From: Bacteroidota bacterium
GTDB taxonomy: Bacteria; Bacteroidota; Bacteroidia; Bacteroidales; GCA-2748055
Direction of reading: 5' to 3'
NCBI GenBank assembly: GCA_030592605.1
Contig: JAUVIT010000159.1
Coordinates: 1 to 5,353, forward strand
Length of the DNA: 5,353 nucleotides
Position 1 is the stretch's first letter. Every line of letters starts with the position of its first letter. The notes under the pieces are model-generated. The model was not told the origin of the DNA, searched no databases, and worked only from the letters and a program-made list of their open reading frames with translations. This document shows, piece by piece, positions 1 through 5,353 of the stretch. The position numbers and the translations under genes are program-made.

Positions 1-2858
1 CCATTCCCCCTGTACGGGTAACGTTTCAGCGAATCAGGAAAATTGACCACATCAAAGAATTCACCCTCCACATCCAGGAAGGTTCCAAAATTCATCCACT
101 GCTTCTGCTTGGTACGTACATGCTTGATAGTCACCAGATTACCCAGCATACGCACCTTTCTGCCCAGGTGCTCTATCATCTGACGAGAGAGGATATCCCC
201 ACGGAAAGCGGTCTGAAGCAGCTCAAAAGGGGGAGTAGTAACCGCAAAACCGAGAATCTCCAGCTCATCATAGCTGTTCTCAAGGGAGGTCTGTTCCAGC
301 TCGGGCAAGGTGAATTCCCGCTTCTGCACAGGAAATAACTCCCTTACAGGATCCCTCTTTTTGCGCTTCCCCAGCACCAGGTGGGCATCCCATAAAAGCT
401 CCTTCTTGCTTTTCCCGGTGAAGCGGAGGGCATTGATCCGGATCAGTATGATCACCTGTTCAAGCCCCAGGGGCACACGCTCAAGAAGATCCTCCAGGCT
501 TCGAAAGACCCCATGTTGCTCTCTCTCCCCGGTAATCATCTCCGCTACCTGATGTTCCAGGCTCTGAATATGGATAAACCCCATAAAAATATCTTTACCG
601 GTTATGGAAGTTTTGTGGTCGCTCCGATTCACACAGGGGAGATGGATGATCCCCCCCCAGCGCTGCGCTTCATTGAAATAGACCCAGGTGCGGTAATATC
701 CCCCGAAATTATTGATAACAGCAGTCATAAACTCCAGGGGATAATGGGTCTTCAGGTAGAGCGACTGGAAGCTCTCCACCGCGAAAGAGGCCGAGTGGGC
801 CTTGGAAAACGAGTAACCGGCAAAAGAGCTGATCTGTCGCCATACTTCATGGGTGAGCCGGTCGGGATATCCCCGCAGATGGCAATTGTCAAAAAAACGG
901 TCTGCAATCCGGTCAAACTCTTTCCTGGAGCGATACTTACCACTCATGGCCCTGCGGAGCACATCTGCATCTGCCAGGTCCAGACCGGCAAAGTGGTGGC
1001 AGACCTTGATCACATCCTCCTGGTAGACCATCACTCCGAAGGTTTCCTGCAACTGCTCCTCCATAATGGGATGGAGGTACTCAAATGAGTCGGGGTGGTG
1101 AAACCTGTGTATATATTCACGCATCATCCCCGACTGCGCTACCCCCGGCCTGATAATAGAACTGGCTGCCACCAGCGTGCGGTAGCTGTCGCAGCGAAGC
1201 TTGGTGAGCAATCCGCGCATGGCCGGACTCTCAATATAGAAACAACCGTTGGTCTCACCGGATTTGAGCTGTTTCAGCACTTTCTCATCCTTTTTGAAAT
1301 CATCCACCCGGTGTACATCCACTTCCAGTCCCCGGTTCCGGCGGACCAGCTCAGCACACTCCTTGATGTGCCCGATGCCACGTTGACTCAGGATATCCAG
1401 TTTCTCGAAGCCCAGAGTCTCTGCTACATACATATCCCACTGGGTGGTGGGAAGTCCTTTGGGGGGCATATCCAGTGCCGTATAGCAGGTCAGTGGCTCT
1501 TCCGAGATCAGCACACCGCCGGCATGAATGCTTCTCAGGTTGGGAAAATCCATCAGACGGCTTCCCGCCTCATAAATGTTTTGGGTAATATGATTTTTAT
1601 TCAAATCGCTTCCGGGATCCTTCACAAGCCGGTCAATATCCTCTTTAGGCAGACCATACACCTTGCCCAGTTCCCTGAATATGGAACGGTCCCGGAAGGT
1701 GGAGATGGTTCCGATCAATGCAGTATGCTTGCGCCCATACCTCTTGAAAATATAGTCGAGTACCTCATCCCGCTCCTTCCATGAAAAATCAATATCAAAA
1801 TCGGGTGGACTGGTTCTTTTGGGGTTGATAAAACGTTCGAAATAGAGATCCAGGTCGATGGGGTCCACATCGGTGATCCGCAGGCAGTATGCCACAATGG
1901 AGTTGGCGCCACTGCCCCGTCCTACATGATAGAAGCCCCTCGACATGGAGTAACGGATCACATCCCAGGTGATCAGGAAATAGGAGGAGAACCCGAGCCG
2001 GTCGATGATCTCCAGTTCATGCCTGATCCGTTTCAGAGCCTCCCGGTTCCTGCTTCCATAGCGATACTCCATTCCATCCATGGCCAGTTTTTCCAACAGG
2101 ACTCTGTCGTCCTGGGCCGTACCGGTAAAGGTCTTTTTATTCTTGACGGTCGTGAAATCGAAATCGATGCGGCAATCCTTTACAATCTCTTCTGTATTCC
2201 TTCTGATCTGGGGAACTTCATCGTAGGCACAGCGCAGCAGATCGGGCGAGAGCAGCACTTCACTTTCACAAGCCATTTGCTCCGGCTTCAACTGGCTTAA
2301 CAGGATGTTGTGATCAATGGCCCTCAGGTGCCGGTGGAGTGCATGGTCATGTTTATGAAGAAAAGTCACCGGGTGCCGTATCACCAGCCTTGAGCGTTCC
2401 AGGTTCCATCGGGAGGTAAGCAGCTTGTTCACCTCACCCGGCCGCACACCAATCAGCTCCTGATCACGCAGTTTAGCTCTGGCTCTTCTCTTTTCCTGCC
2501 AGGGGTTTTTACTAAAATCATAAATGAACCATACATCCTCCAGGGGCGGAGCACGTTCGGGCAGGGGGAGCTTCGATTGGTTGTGATAGGAAAGAAAACT
2601 GTTCATCTCCCTGAATCCACGCGCGTTTCGCGCAATGCCCGTATAGAGATAGTTGTCGCCATTGCGATATTCGATCCCTCCCATGGAATGAACTCCGTAC
2701 TGATGGCACGCCCTTACAAAGTCGACCATGCCGGTGGAGTTATTAATATCGGTCAGGGCCAGTGCATCTATCCCCATTCCGGCTGCACGCTCCACCAGTG
2801 TCTCCACCGCCATGGTCCCGTAACGCAGGCTATAATATGAATGACAGTTTAAATACAT
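1..2858 (-). CDS. dnaE: DNA polymerase III alpha-type subunit, compact accessory DnaE (3' end cut by window edge)
   Basis: C-family DNA polymerase extending DNA from a primer template in the cytoplasm; 952 codons are open from ATG to the window edge with no stop. Domains in order: N-terminal PHP domain (about 1-65 and beyond), polymerase core with GRGSGANS at 313-320, catalytic acidic motif PDFDIDF at 352-358, third catalytic Asp at D488 in KLDILSQRG, FAGYSFSKAHS at 679-689, a helix-hairpin-helix region, then an OB fold (tRNA-anti type) from about 900 to the edge. In such compact proteins the OB fold is the last domain, so I expect only some 30-50 residues to be missing, giving roughly 1000 aa, shorter than replicative DnaE1 (about 1160 aa or more). 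The PHP metal site is degraded: Y2, N4 and I38 replace expected histidines. The ATG directly abuts the stop of the upstream dinB, so the two are co-transcribed and probably translationally coupled. Accessory, damage-related use is inferred from context; being the main replicase is less likely. Confidence 0.93.
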   Translation of the reverse strand, partial: MYLNCHSYYSLRYGTMAVETLVERAAGMGIDALALTDINNSTGMVDFVRACHQYGVHSMGGIEYRNGDNYLYTGIARNARGFREMNSFLSYHNQSKLPLPERAPPLEDVWFIYDFSKNPWQEKRRARAKLRDQELIGVRPGEVNKLLTSRWNLERSRLVIRHPVTFLHKHDHALHRHLRAIDHNILLSQLKPEQMACESEVLLSPDLLRCAYDEVPQIRRNTEEIVKDCRIDFDFTTVKNKKTFTGTAQDDRVLLEKLAMDGMEYRYGSRNREALKRIRHELEIIDRLGFSSYFLITWDVIRYSMSRGFYHVGRGSGANSIVAYCLRITDVDPIDLDLYFERFINPKRTSPPDFDIDFSWKERDEVLDYIFKRYGRKHTALIGTISTFRDRSIFRELGKVYGLPKEDIDRLVKDPGSDLNKNHITQNIYEAGSRLMDFPNLRSIHAGGVLISEEPLTCYTALDMPPKGLPTTQWDMYVAETLGFEKLDILSQRGIGHIKECAELVRRNRGLEVDVHRVDDFKKDEKVLKQLKSGETNGCFYIESPAMRGLLTKLRCDSYRTLVAASSIIRPGVAQSGMMREYIHRFHHPDSFEYLHPIMEEQLQETFGVMVYQEDVIKVCHHFAGLDLADADVLRRAMSGKYRSRKEFDRIADRFFDNCHLRGYPDRLTHEVWRQISSFAGYSFSKAHSASFAVESFQSLYLKTHYPLEFMTAVINNFGGYYRTWVYFNEAQRWGGIIHLPCVNRSDHKTSITGKDIFMGFIHIQSLEHQVAEMITGEREQHGVFRSLEDLLERVPLGLEQVIILIRINALRFTGKSKKELLWDAHLVLGKRKKRDPVRELFPVQKREFTLPELEQTSLENSYDELEILGFAVTTPPFELLQTAFRGDILSRQMIEHLGRKVRMLGNLVTIKHVRTKQKQWMNFGTFLDVEGEFFDVVNFPDSLKRYPYRGN

Positions 2859-2861
2859 TTA
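2856..2861 (-). other. dinB stop / dnaE start junction with no gap (TAA-ATG)
   Basis: On the minus strand the dinB stop TAA (2861-2859) is followed directly by the dnaE ATG (2858-2856). No Shine-Dalgarno sequence is evident in the preceding dinB codons, so terminating ribosomes probably re-initiate on dnaE, tying the two polymerases to one message and related protein levels. Coupling is an inference; the zero-base spacing is read directly. Confidence 0.8.
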
Positions 2862-4118
2862 TCTGTGCCAGTAGCGATAACGACGGTTCTTCAGGTTATC
2901 AATCTGCTGACGATCTTCAGGAGAGGAGATATTCTTCTGTTGCTGTGACTGGGCAATCCGCTCTTCCAGGTCGTGAAGCTGTATGCCACTGGCCCTTCTG
3001 ACCGAATCGGAACCATAGCGCCTGCGCAGTTTGTCCAGTGCCAGGTAGAGATGCACCATCTCCGTAGTATCTTCAAACAGGTTCAGCTGCTGAACACCCC
3101 TGATCAGTCCGGAGAGTCGGACCCCCACCAGGCGAATAAGCATGCGACGTTGGTAAAGACGGTCAAACAACTCCCTGGCAATGGGCATCAATGCATGATC
3201 AAAAGAGGTATAGGAGATTCGTTTCTGCAGGGTATGGGTGTCAAAATTTGAATAACGAATCTTAAGGGTCACAATGGAGGCGAGTTTTTCCTCTTTACGC
3301 AGCTGGAAGGCCAGCTTCTCCACCATGGAAGTGAGCAGGTCATGCAAGCCCGCCATATCCATGGTATCCCGCTGGAAGGTCCTTTCACTCCCGATGGATT
3401 TTCGTTCGGAATACTGGATCACGGGAGTGGGGTCAATGCCATTGGCCTTCTTCCAGATCATCAGGCCGTTCTTCCCCAGCAGGCTCTCCATCATCTCCAT
3501 GGGAATCTGCCCCAGGGTACCGATGGTGGCAATGCCCATGGAGCGCAGCAGATGGAAGGTGCGGTTTCCGATCATGGGGATTTTCCGAATGGAAAGAGGG
3601 GAGAGGAAGCCCTGCTCCTGACCGCCGGGAATCTCAATCTCCCCATTGGGTTTGGCCTCGCCGGTGGCAATCTTTGAAACCGTCTTGTTCACCGATAAGC
3701 CGCAGGAGATGGGCAGACCTGTCTCCTTGATAATACGCTGCCTTAATTCATGAGTCCACTGCATACATCCAAAAAAGCGATCCATCCCGGTAATATCCAG
3801 ATAGTGTTCATCAATGGATGCTTTCTCATACATGGGTGCCTCTTCTGCAATAATCTCGGTAACCATCCTGGAGTGCCTGCTGTAAGCATCCATATCCCCC
3901 CTGATCACAATGGCTTCATTGCAAAGTGAGCGCGCCATCTTCATGGGCATGGCTGAATGCACCCCGAACTGCCTGGCTTCATAACTGCAGCTGGATACCA
4001 CACCCCGGTCCGACATTCCCCCAATGATCACAGGCTTTCCCTCGAGTCCGCTGTTCATTAAGCGCTCTACAGATACAAAAAATGTATCCAGGTCCATATG
4101 TACTACACTTCGTATCAA
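2859..4118 (-). CDS. dinB: Y-family translesion DNA polymerase (Pol IV/DinB type)
   Basis: Low-fidelity polymerase expected to copy past damaged template bases, acting with the sliding clamp. The 419-residue protein has catalytic D9 in HMDLDTFFVSVE, with F13 at the steric-gate position that excludes ribonucleotides, and the second catalytic motif SIDE at 101-104 (D103, E104), so it should be an active enzyme. Palm, fingers and thumb are followed by the little-finger domain (about 238-340, from RKSIGSERTF). A clamp-binding motif QLNLF lies at 344-348, followed by a 70-residue tail containing LDKLRRRYGSDSVRRAS (361-377), as in UmuC- and ImuB-like proteins, and a basic end. It is longer than E. 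coli Pol IV (351 aa) because of this tail. The first codon is TTG, immediately preceded in frame by TAA; the next ATG (codon 8) would put the catalytic Asp at residue 2 and remove the first beta strand, so TTG is preferred. First gene of the operon with dnaE; an ImuB-like partnership with that DnaE is inferred. Confidence 0.95.
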   Translation of the reverse strand: MIRSVVHMDLDTFFVSVERLMNSGLEGKPVIIGGMSDRGVVSSCSYEARQFGVHSAMPMKMARSLCNEAIVIRGDMDAYSRHSRMVTEIIAEEAPMYEKASIDEHYLDITGMDRFFGCMQWTHELRQRIIKETGLPISCGLSVNKTVSKIATGEAKPNGEIEIPGGQEQGFLSPLSIRKIPMIGNRTFHLLRSMGIATIGTLGQIPMEMMESLLGKNGLMIWKKANGIDPTPVIQYSERKSIGSERTFQRDTMDMAGLHDLLTSMVEKLAFQLRKEEKLASIVTLKIRYSNFDTHTLQKRISYTSFDHALMPIARELFDRLYQRRMLIRLVGVRLSGLIRGVQQLNLFEDTTEMVHLYLALDKLRRRYGSDSVRRASGIQLHDLEERIAQSQQQKNISSPEDRQQIDNLKNRRYRYWHR

Positions 4119-4121
4119 TTA
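4116..4121 (-). other. TTG start codon of dinB, abutting an in-frame TAA
   Basis: Reading the minus strand, TAA (4121-4119) is followed at once by TTG (4118-4116) and then by codons ATA CGA AGT GTA GTA CAT ATG GAC. No other standard start lies between the stop and the ATG at 4097-4095. Y-family N-termini need several residues before the HMDLD strand, so the TTG is the best start. No clear Shine-Dalgarno sequence precedes it; the upstream stretch is almost purely A and T, with only a weak AAAGA about 13 bases away. Confidence 0.7.
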
Positions 4122-4132
4122 TTTTATTATCT

Positions 4133-4151
4133 TTGATTAGTTTATAATCAT
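4133..4151. promoter_or_regulatory. Putative operator O1 (inverted repeat, dinB-proximal)
   Basis: Inverted repeat TTGATTA-GTTTA-TAATCAT: 7-bp arms with a 5-bp spacer and one arm mismatch, at the outermost position. It lies 14 bp upstream of the dinB TTG. It shares arm sequence and spacer length with O2, which argues for a common binding protein, most simply the XRE-S24 repressor encoded next door. No binding evidence is available from sequence alone. Confidence 0.6.
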
Positions 4152-4155
4152 TTTT

Positions 4156-4174
4156 ATGATTACAATATAATCAT
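4156..4174. promoter_or_regulatory. Putative operator O2 (perfect 7-bp arms)
   Basis: Inverted repeat ATGATTA-CAATA-TAATCAT with perfect 7-bp arms, extendable by one T/A pair on each side (4155 and 4175). Its centre is 23 bp from that of O1, roughly two helical turns, which would place two repressor dimers on the same DNA face. An alternative reading pairs the inner arms of O1 and O2 as one 7-4-7 palindrome (4145-4162, TTTT centre); the matched 7-5-7 layout of both sites makes the tandem reading preferable. Confidence 0.62.
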
Positions 4175-4185
4175 AGAAGCTCTTA

Positions 4186-4197
4186 TATGCAAGCATA
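4186..4197. repeat. Short palindrome TATGC-AA-GCATA upstream of the repressor gene
   Basis: Perfect 5-bp arms around AA, 14 bp before the ATG at 4212. It does not share the arm sequence of O1 and O2, so it may serve another factor, lie in the 5' leader, or be chance; palindromes this short are common in AT-rich DNA. Confidence 0.35.
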
Positions 4198-4211
4198 AAT
4201 ATTGTTTTAAC

Positions 4212-5045
4212 ATGTATTTTGATTCGAATATTAAACTGTTGAGAAAACGTAAAAAGCTCACACAGGATGAGGTAGCCACACTACTCCAGATGAAGCGTTC
4301 TACCTTAAGTGGTTATGAGAACAGGGTGGCACAACCGGGACTGGATATACTCCTTCTCTTTTCAGATTACTATAAGATCGCCATCGACACTCTGCTAAAA
4401 GTGGACCTGTCCAAGCTCAGTGAAACTCAGTTGCGACAGCTGGAACACGGAGAAGATGTATTCTTAAGGGGTGGAAACCTACGGGTGCTTGCCTCCACGG
4501 TAAACACCCATAACCAGGAAAATATTGAACTGGTACCCCTTAAGGCCCAGGCAGGATATACCAATGGTTTTGCCGATCCTGAATACATCAGCGAACTGCA
4601 AGTCTTCCAGCTTCCTTTTCTTTCAGGGGAAAAAAAGTACAGAAGTTTTCAGCTACAGGGCGATTCCATGCTCCCTATTCCGGAGAAGGCATGGGTGACC
4701 GGCGAGTATGTGTTGGACTGGAAAGAACTCAAGACCGGCGAGGCATGTGTGGTTCTGACCATGGATGACGGAATTGTTTTTAAAATTATCGAAAACAGGA
4801 TAGAGGAGGAGGGAAAGGTGATACTTTACTCACTGAATCCGCTTTATGAACCCTATGAGATTCATGTGAACAGTATCAGAGAGATCTGGAAGTTTATTCA
4901 CTTTATAAGTCACGAAATCCCGGAACCGGTTATCCCAGAAAACCAGTTGGTTCGTACTGTGGCAGGTCTGAAACAGGATATGGAGCGCCTGAAACGGATC
5001 AGTTTAAACCAAAATCATCACCCAGAAGAGCCTCCTGTTTCCTGA
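4212..5045 (+). CDS. LexA-like XRE-family repressor with S24 self-cleaving peptidase domain
   Basis: A 277-residue DNA-binding repressor predicted to inactivate itself by cleavage, as LexA and phage CI do when RecA filaments form. An XRE/Cro helix-turn-helix occupies about 5-62 (LLRKRKKLTQDEVATLLQ, then STLSGYENR with the recognition helix). A linker leads to the S24 domain (about 105-235): candidate cleavage bond A114-G115 in KAQAGYTNGF, nucleophile S152 in QGDSM, and general base K191 in GIVFKIIENR. Spacings (Ala-Ser 38, Ser-Lys 39) are close to those of E. coli LexA (35 and 37). After the fold comes an extra tail of about 45 residues, with a heptad-like LVRTVAGLKQDMERLKRI stretch (246-263) that may form a short coiled coil. 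ATG is the only sensible start, just ahead of the helix-turn-helix. It is divergent from dinB-dnaE and likely represses both itself and them. It could instead be a prophage CI-like repressor, but no phage genes are visible. Confidence 0.92.
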   Translation: MYFDSNIKLLRKRKKLTQDEVATLLQMKRSTLSGYENRVAQPGLDILLLFSDYYKIAIDTLLKVDLSKLSETQLRQLEHGEDVFLRGGNLRVLASTVNTHNQENIELVPLKAQAGYTNGFADPEYISELQVFQLPFLSGEKKYRSFQLQGDSMLPIPEKAWVTGEYVLDWKELKTGEACVVLTMDDGIVFKIIENRIEEEGKVILYSLNPLYEPYEIHVNSIREIWKFIHFISHEIPEPVIPENQLVRTVAGLKQDMERLKRISLNQNHHPEEPPVS

Positions 5046-5353
5046 TCATGCTCAGATACCGTAGCTGCCCAGCCAGGAAACCTTCTCTTTGTTCAGCATC
5101 GGGCATGCAAATAAATTTAAATTTTTCGTCGGAGGAGAGATTTAGTGCAATGATGAGATCTTTTCGGGAAACAGGAGTCGAGCTGGAAGTAAGGAGAAAT
5201 TCCTGATCAAATTCATCCTTATAGCTGGTGATGAGTTCCATGAGTTCTGTGCTAATTACAGGGTCTTCACAGGGGATCCTGCGGATGTTTCCTCCGGCAT
5301 AAGGTTTTCCCTCAAGCTGCTTATTATAACTGGTTATCTCAACGATAGCAACG
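4999..5353 (-). CDS. Unrecognised protein, C-terminal part (5' end beyond window edge)
   Basis: An open frame enters from the right edge and ends at TGA (5001-4999), giving 118 codons to the edge, with no stop. An internal ATG at 5241-5239 would give an 80-residue protein, but the frame stays open and protein-like upstream (e.g. SYNKQLEGKPYAGGNIRRI), so a longer gene starting outside the window is more likely. I recognise no family. The visible part is soluble, mixed and slightly acidic, with no membrane segment, cysteine cluster or obvious catalytic motif; a charged helix-like stretch near the end includes EQREGFLAGQLRYLSMIRKQ. Its last 47 bp overlap the repressor's 3' end tail to tail, and no terminator separates them. 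Reality is supported by the uninterrupted frame and the lack of a competing plus-strand gene in 5046-5353; function is unknown. Confidence 0.6.
   Translation of the reverse strand, partial: VAIVEITSYNKQLEGKPYAGGNIRRIPCEDPVISTELMELITSYKDEFDQEFLLTSSSTPVSRKDLIIALNLSSDEKFKFICMPDAEQREGFLAGQLRYLSMIRKQEALLGDDFGLN

Larger units (their letters stand above)
4119..4211. promoter_or_regulatory. Divergent promoter region between dinB-dnaE and the LexA-like repressor
   Basis: This 93-bp gap is the only non-coding stretch in the window and must hold the promoters of both transcription units. It has 17 G+C bases (about 18%), far below the flanking genes. It contains two copies of TATAATCAT (4143-4151 and 4166-4174), two tandem inverted repeats and a separate palindrome nearer the repressor gene. 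I found no clean match to the Bacteroidota consensus (TTTG, then TAnnTTTG). The TATAAT hexamers on the plus strand resemble a -10 box and lie inside the putative operators, so repressor binding would cover them, but no good -35 partner is seen. Start points cannot be fixed from sequence. Confidence 0.8.

Noticed and set aside
651..658. Run of eight C as a possible phase-variation or frameshift site in dnaE
   Set aside because: The DnaE frame reads through it in register (encoding a W-G-G segment) with family-like sequence on both sides; a single short homopolymer is not evidence of switching.
513..2300. Long plus-strand open frames at 513-1088, 1095-1784 and 1926-2300
   Set aside because: They lie antisense to a continuous DnaE frame with clear polymerase motifs, and their translations show no domain-like pattern; they are shadows of the real gene.
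3274..3677. Plus-strand open frames at 3274-3621 and 3342-3677
   Set aside because: Antisense to the DinB core, overlapping each other in different frames; no protein-family features.
2859..4118. Calling the Y-family gene imuB
   Set aside because: ImuB lacks catalytic acids, whereas D9, D103 and E104 are intact here; a DinB-type call is safer even though the context is ImuB-like.
4145..4162. TAATCAT-TTTT-ATGATTA as a transcription terminator hairpin
   Set aside because: The stem is almost all A/T, has no U-tract after it, and lies between divergent gene starts where no terminator is expected; operator arms explain it better.
4119..4211. Classical SOS boxes (CTGT-N8-ACAG or GAAC-N4-GTTC) in the divergent promoter
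   Set aside because: Neither CTGT/ACAG nor GAAC/GTTC half-sites occur in this stretch.
1..5353. Insertion sequences, CRISPR arrays, tRNA genes, attachment sites or prophage genes
   Set aside because: Nearly every base is accounted for by the four coding regions and one short intergenic gap; no transposase, repeat array or tRNA-like sequence was seen. The S24 repressor alone does not establish a prophage.

Overview
The window looks like chromosomal DNA of a Bacteroidota bacterium. This is an inference from the protein families: a compact DnaE with the 'KLDILSQRG' variant of the third catalytic motif, an XRE-S24 repressor with a 'KAQAGY' cleavage region, and AT-rich gene starts without Shine-Dalgarno sequences. 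No rRNA or other taxonomic marker is present, so rank below phylum is unknown. The whole window is coding except for one 93-bp gap.

Layout: positions 1-2858 (minus strand) hold a DNA polymerase III alpha-type subunit (DnaE) that runs off the left edge; 952 codons are visible and only a short C-terminal piece should be missing. Directly upstream, with its TAA stop touching the DnaE ATG, lies a complete Y-family polymerase (DinB/Pol IV type, 2859-4118, minus), which appears to start with TTG. A very AT-rich divergent intergenic region (4119-4211, about 18% G+C) separates it from a LexA-like repressor (4212-5045, plus), which has an XRE helix-turn-helix followed by an S24 self-cleaving peptidase domain with its cleavage site and Ser/Lys dyad intact. 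The 3' end of an unrecognised minus-strand gene (4999-5353) enters from the right edge and overlaps the repressor's tail by 47 bp.

The arrangement suggests a self-contained DNA-damage tolerance module: a self-cleaving repressor controls itself and a divergent two-gene operon encoding a Y-family polymerase and an accessory C-family polymerase. It recalls the proteobacterial/actinobacterial LexA-ImuA-ImuB-DnaE2 mutasome, but no ImuA is seen, the Y-family protein keeps all catalytic acids (ImuB does not), and the repressor is XRE-type rather than winged-helix LexA. The strongest uncatalogued signal is a pair of matching 19-bp inverted repeats (TGATTA-N5-TAATCA core) in tandem, 23 bp centre to centre, in the divergent intergenic region. 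They are good candidates for the repressor's operators. The regulatory model is inference; the gene identities rest on motifs read directly from the translation.
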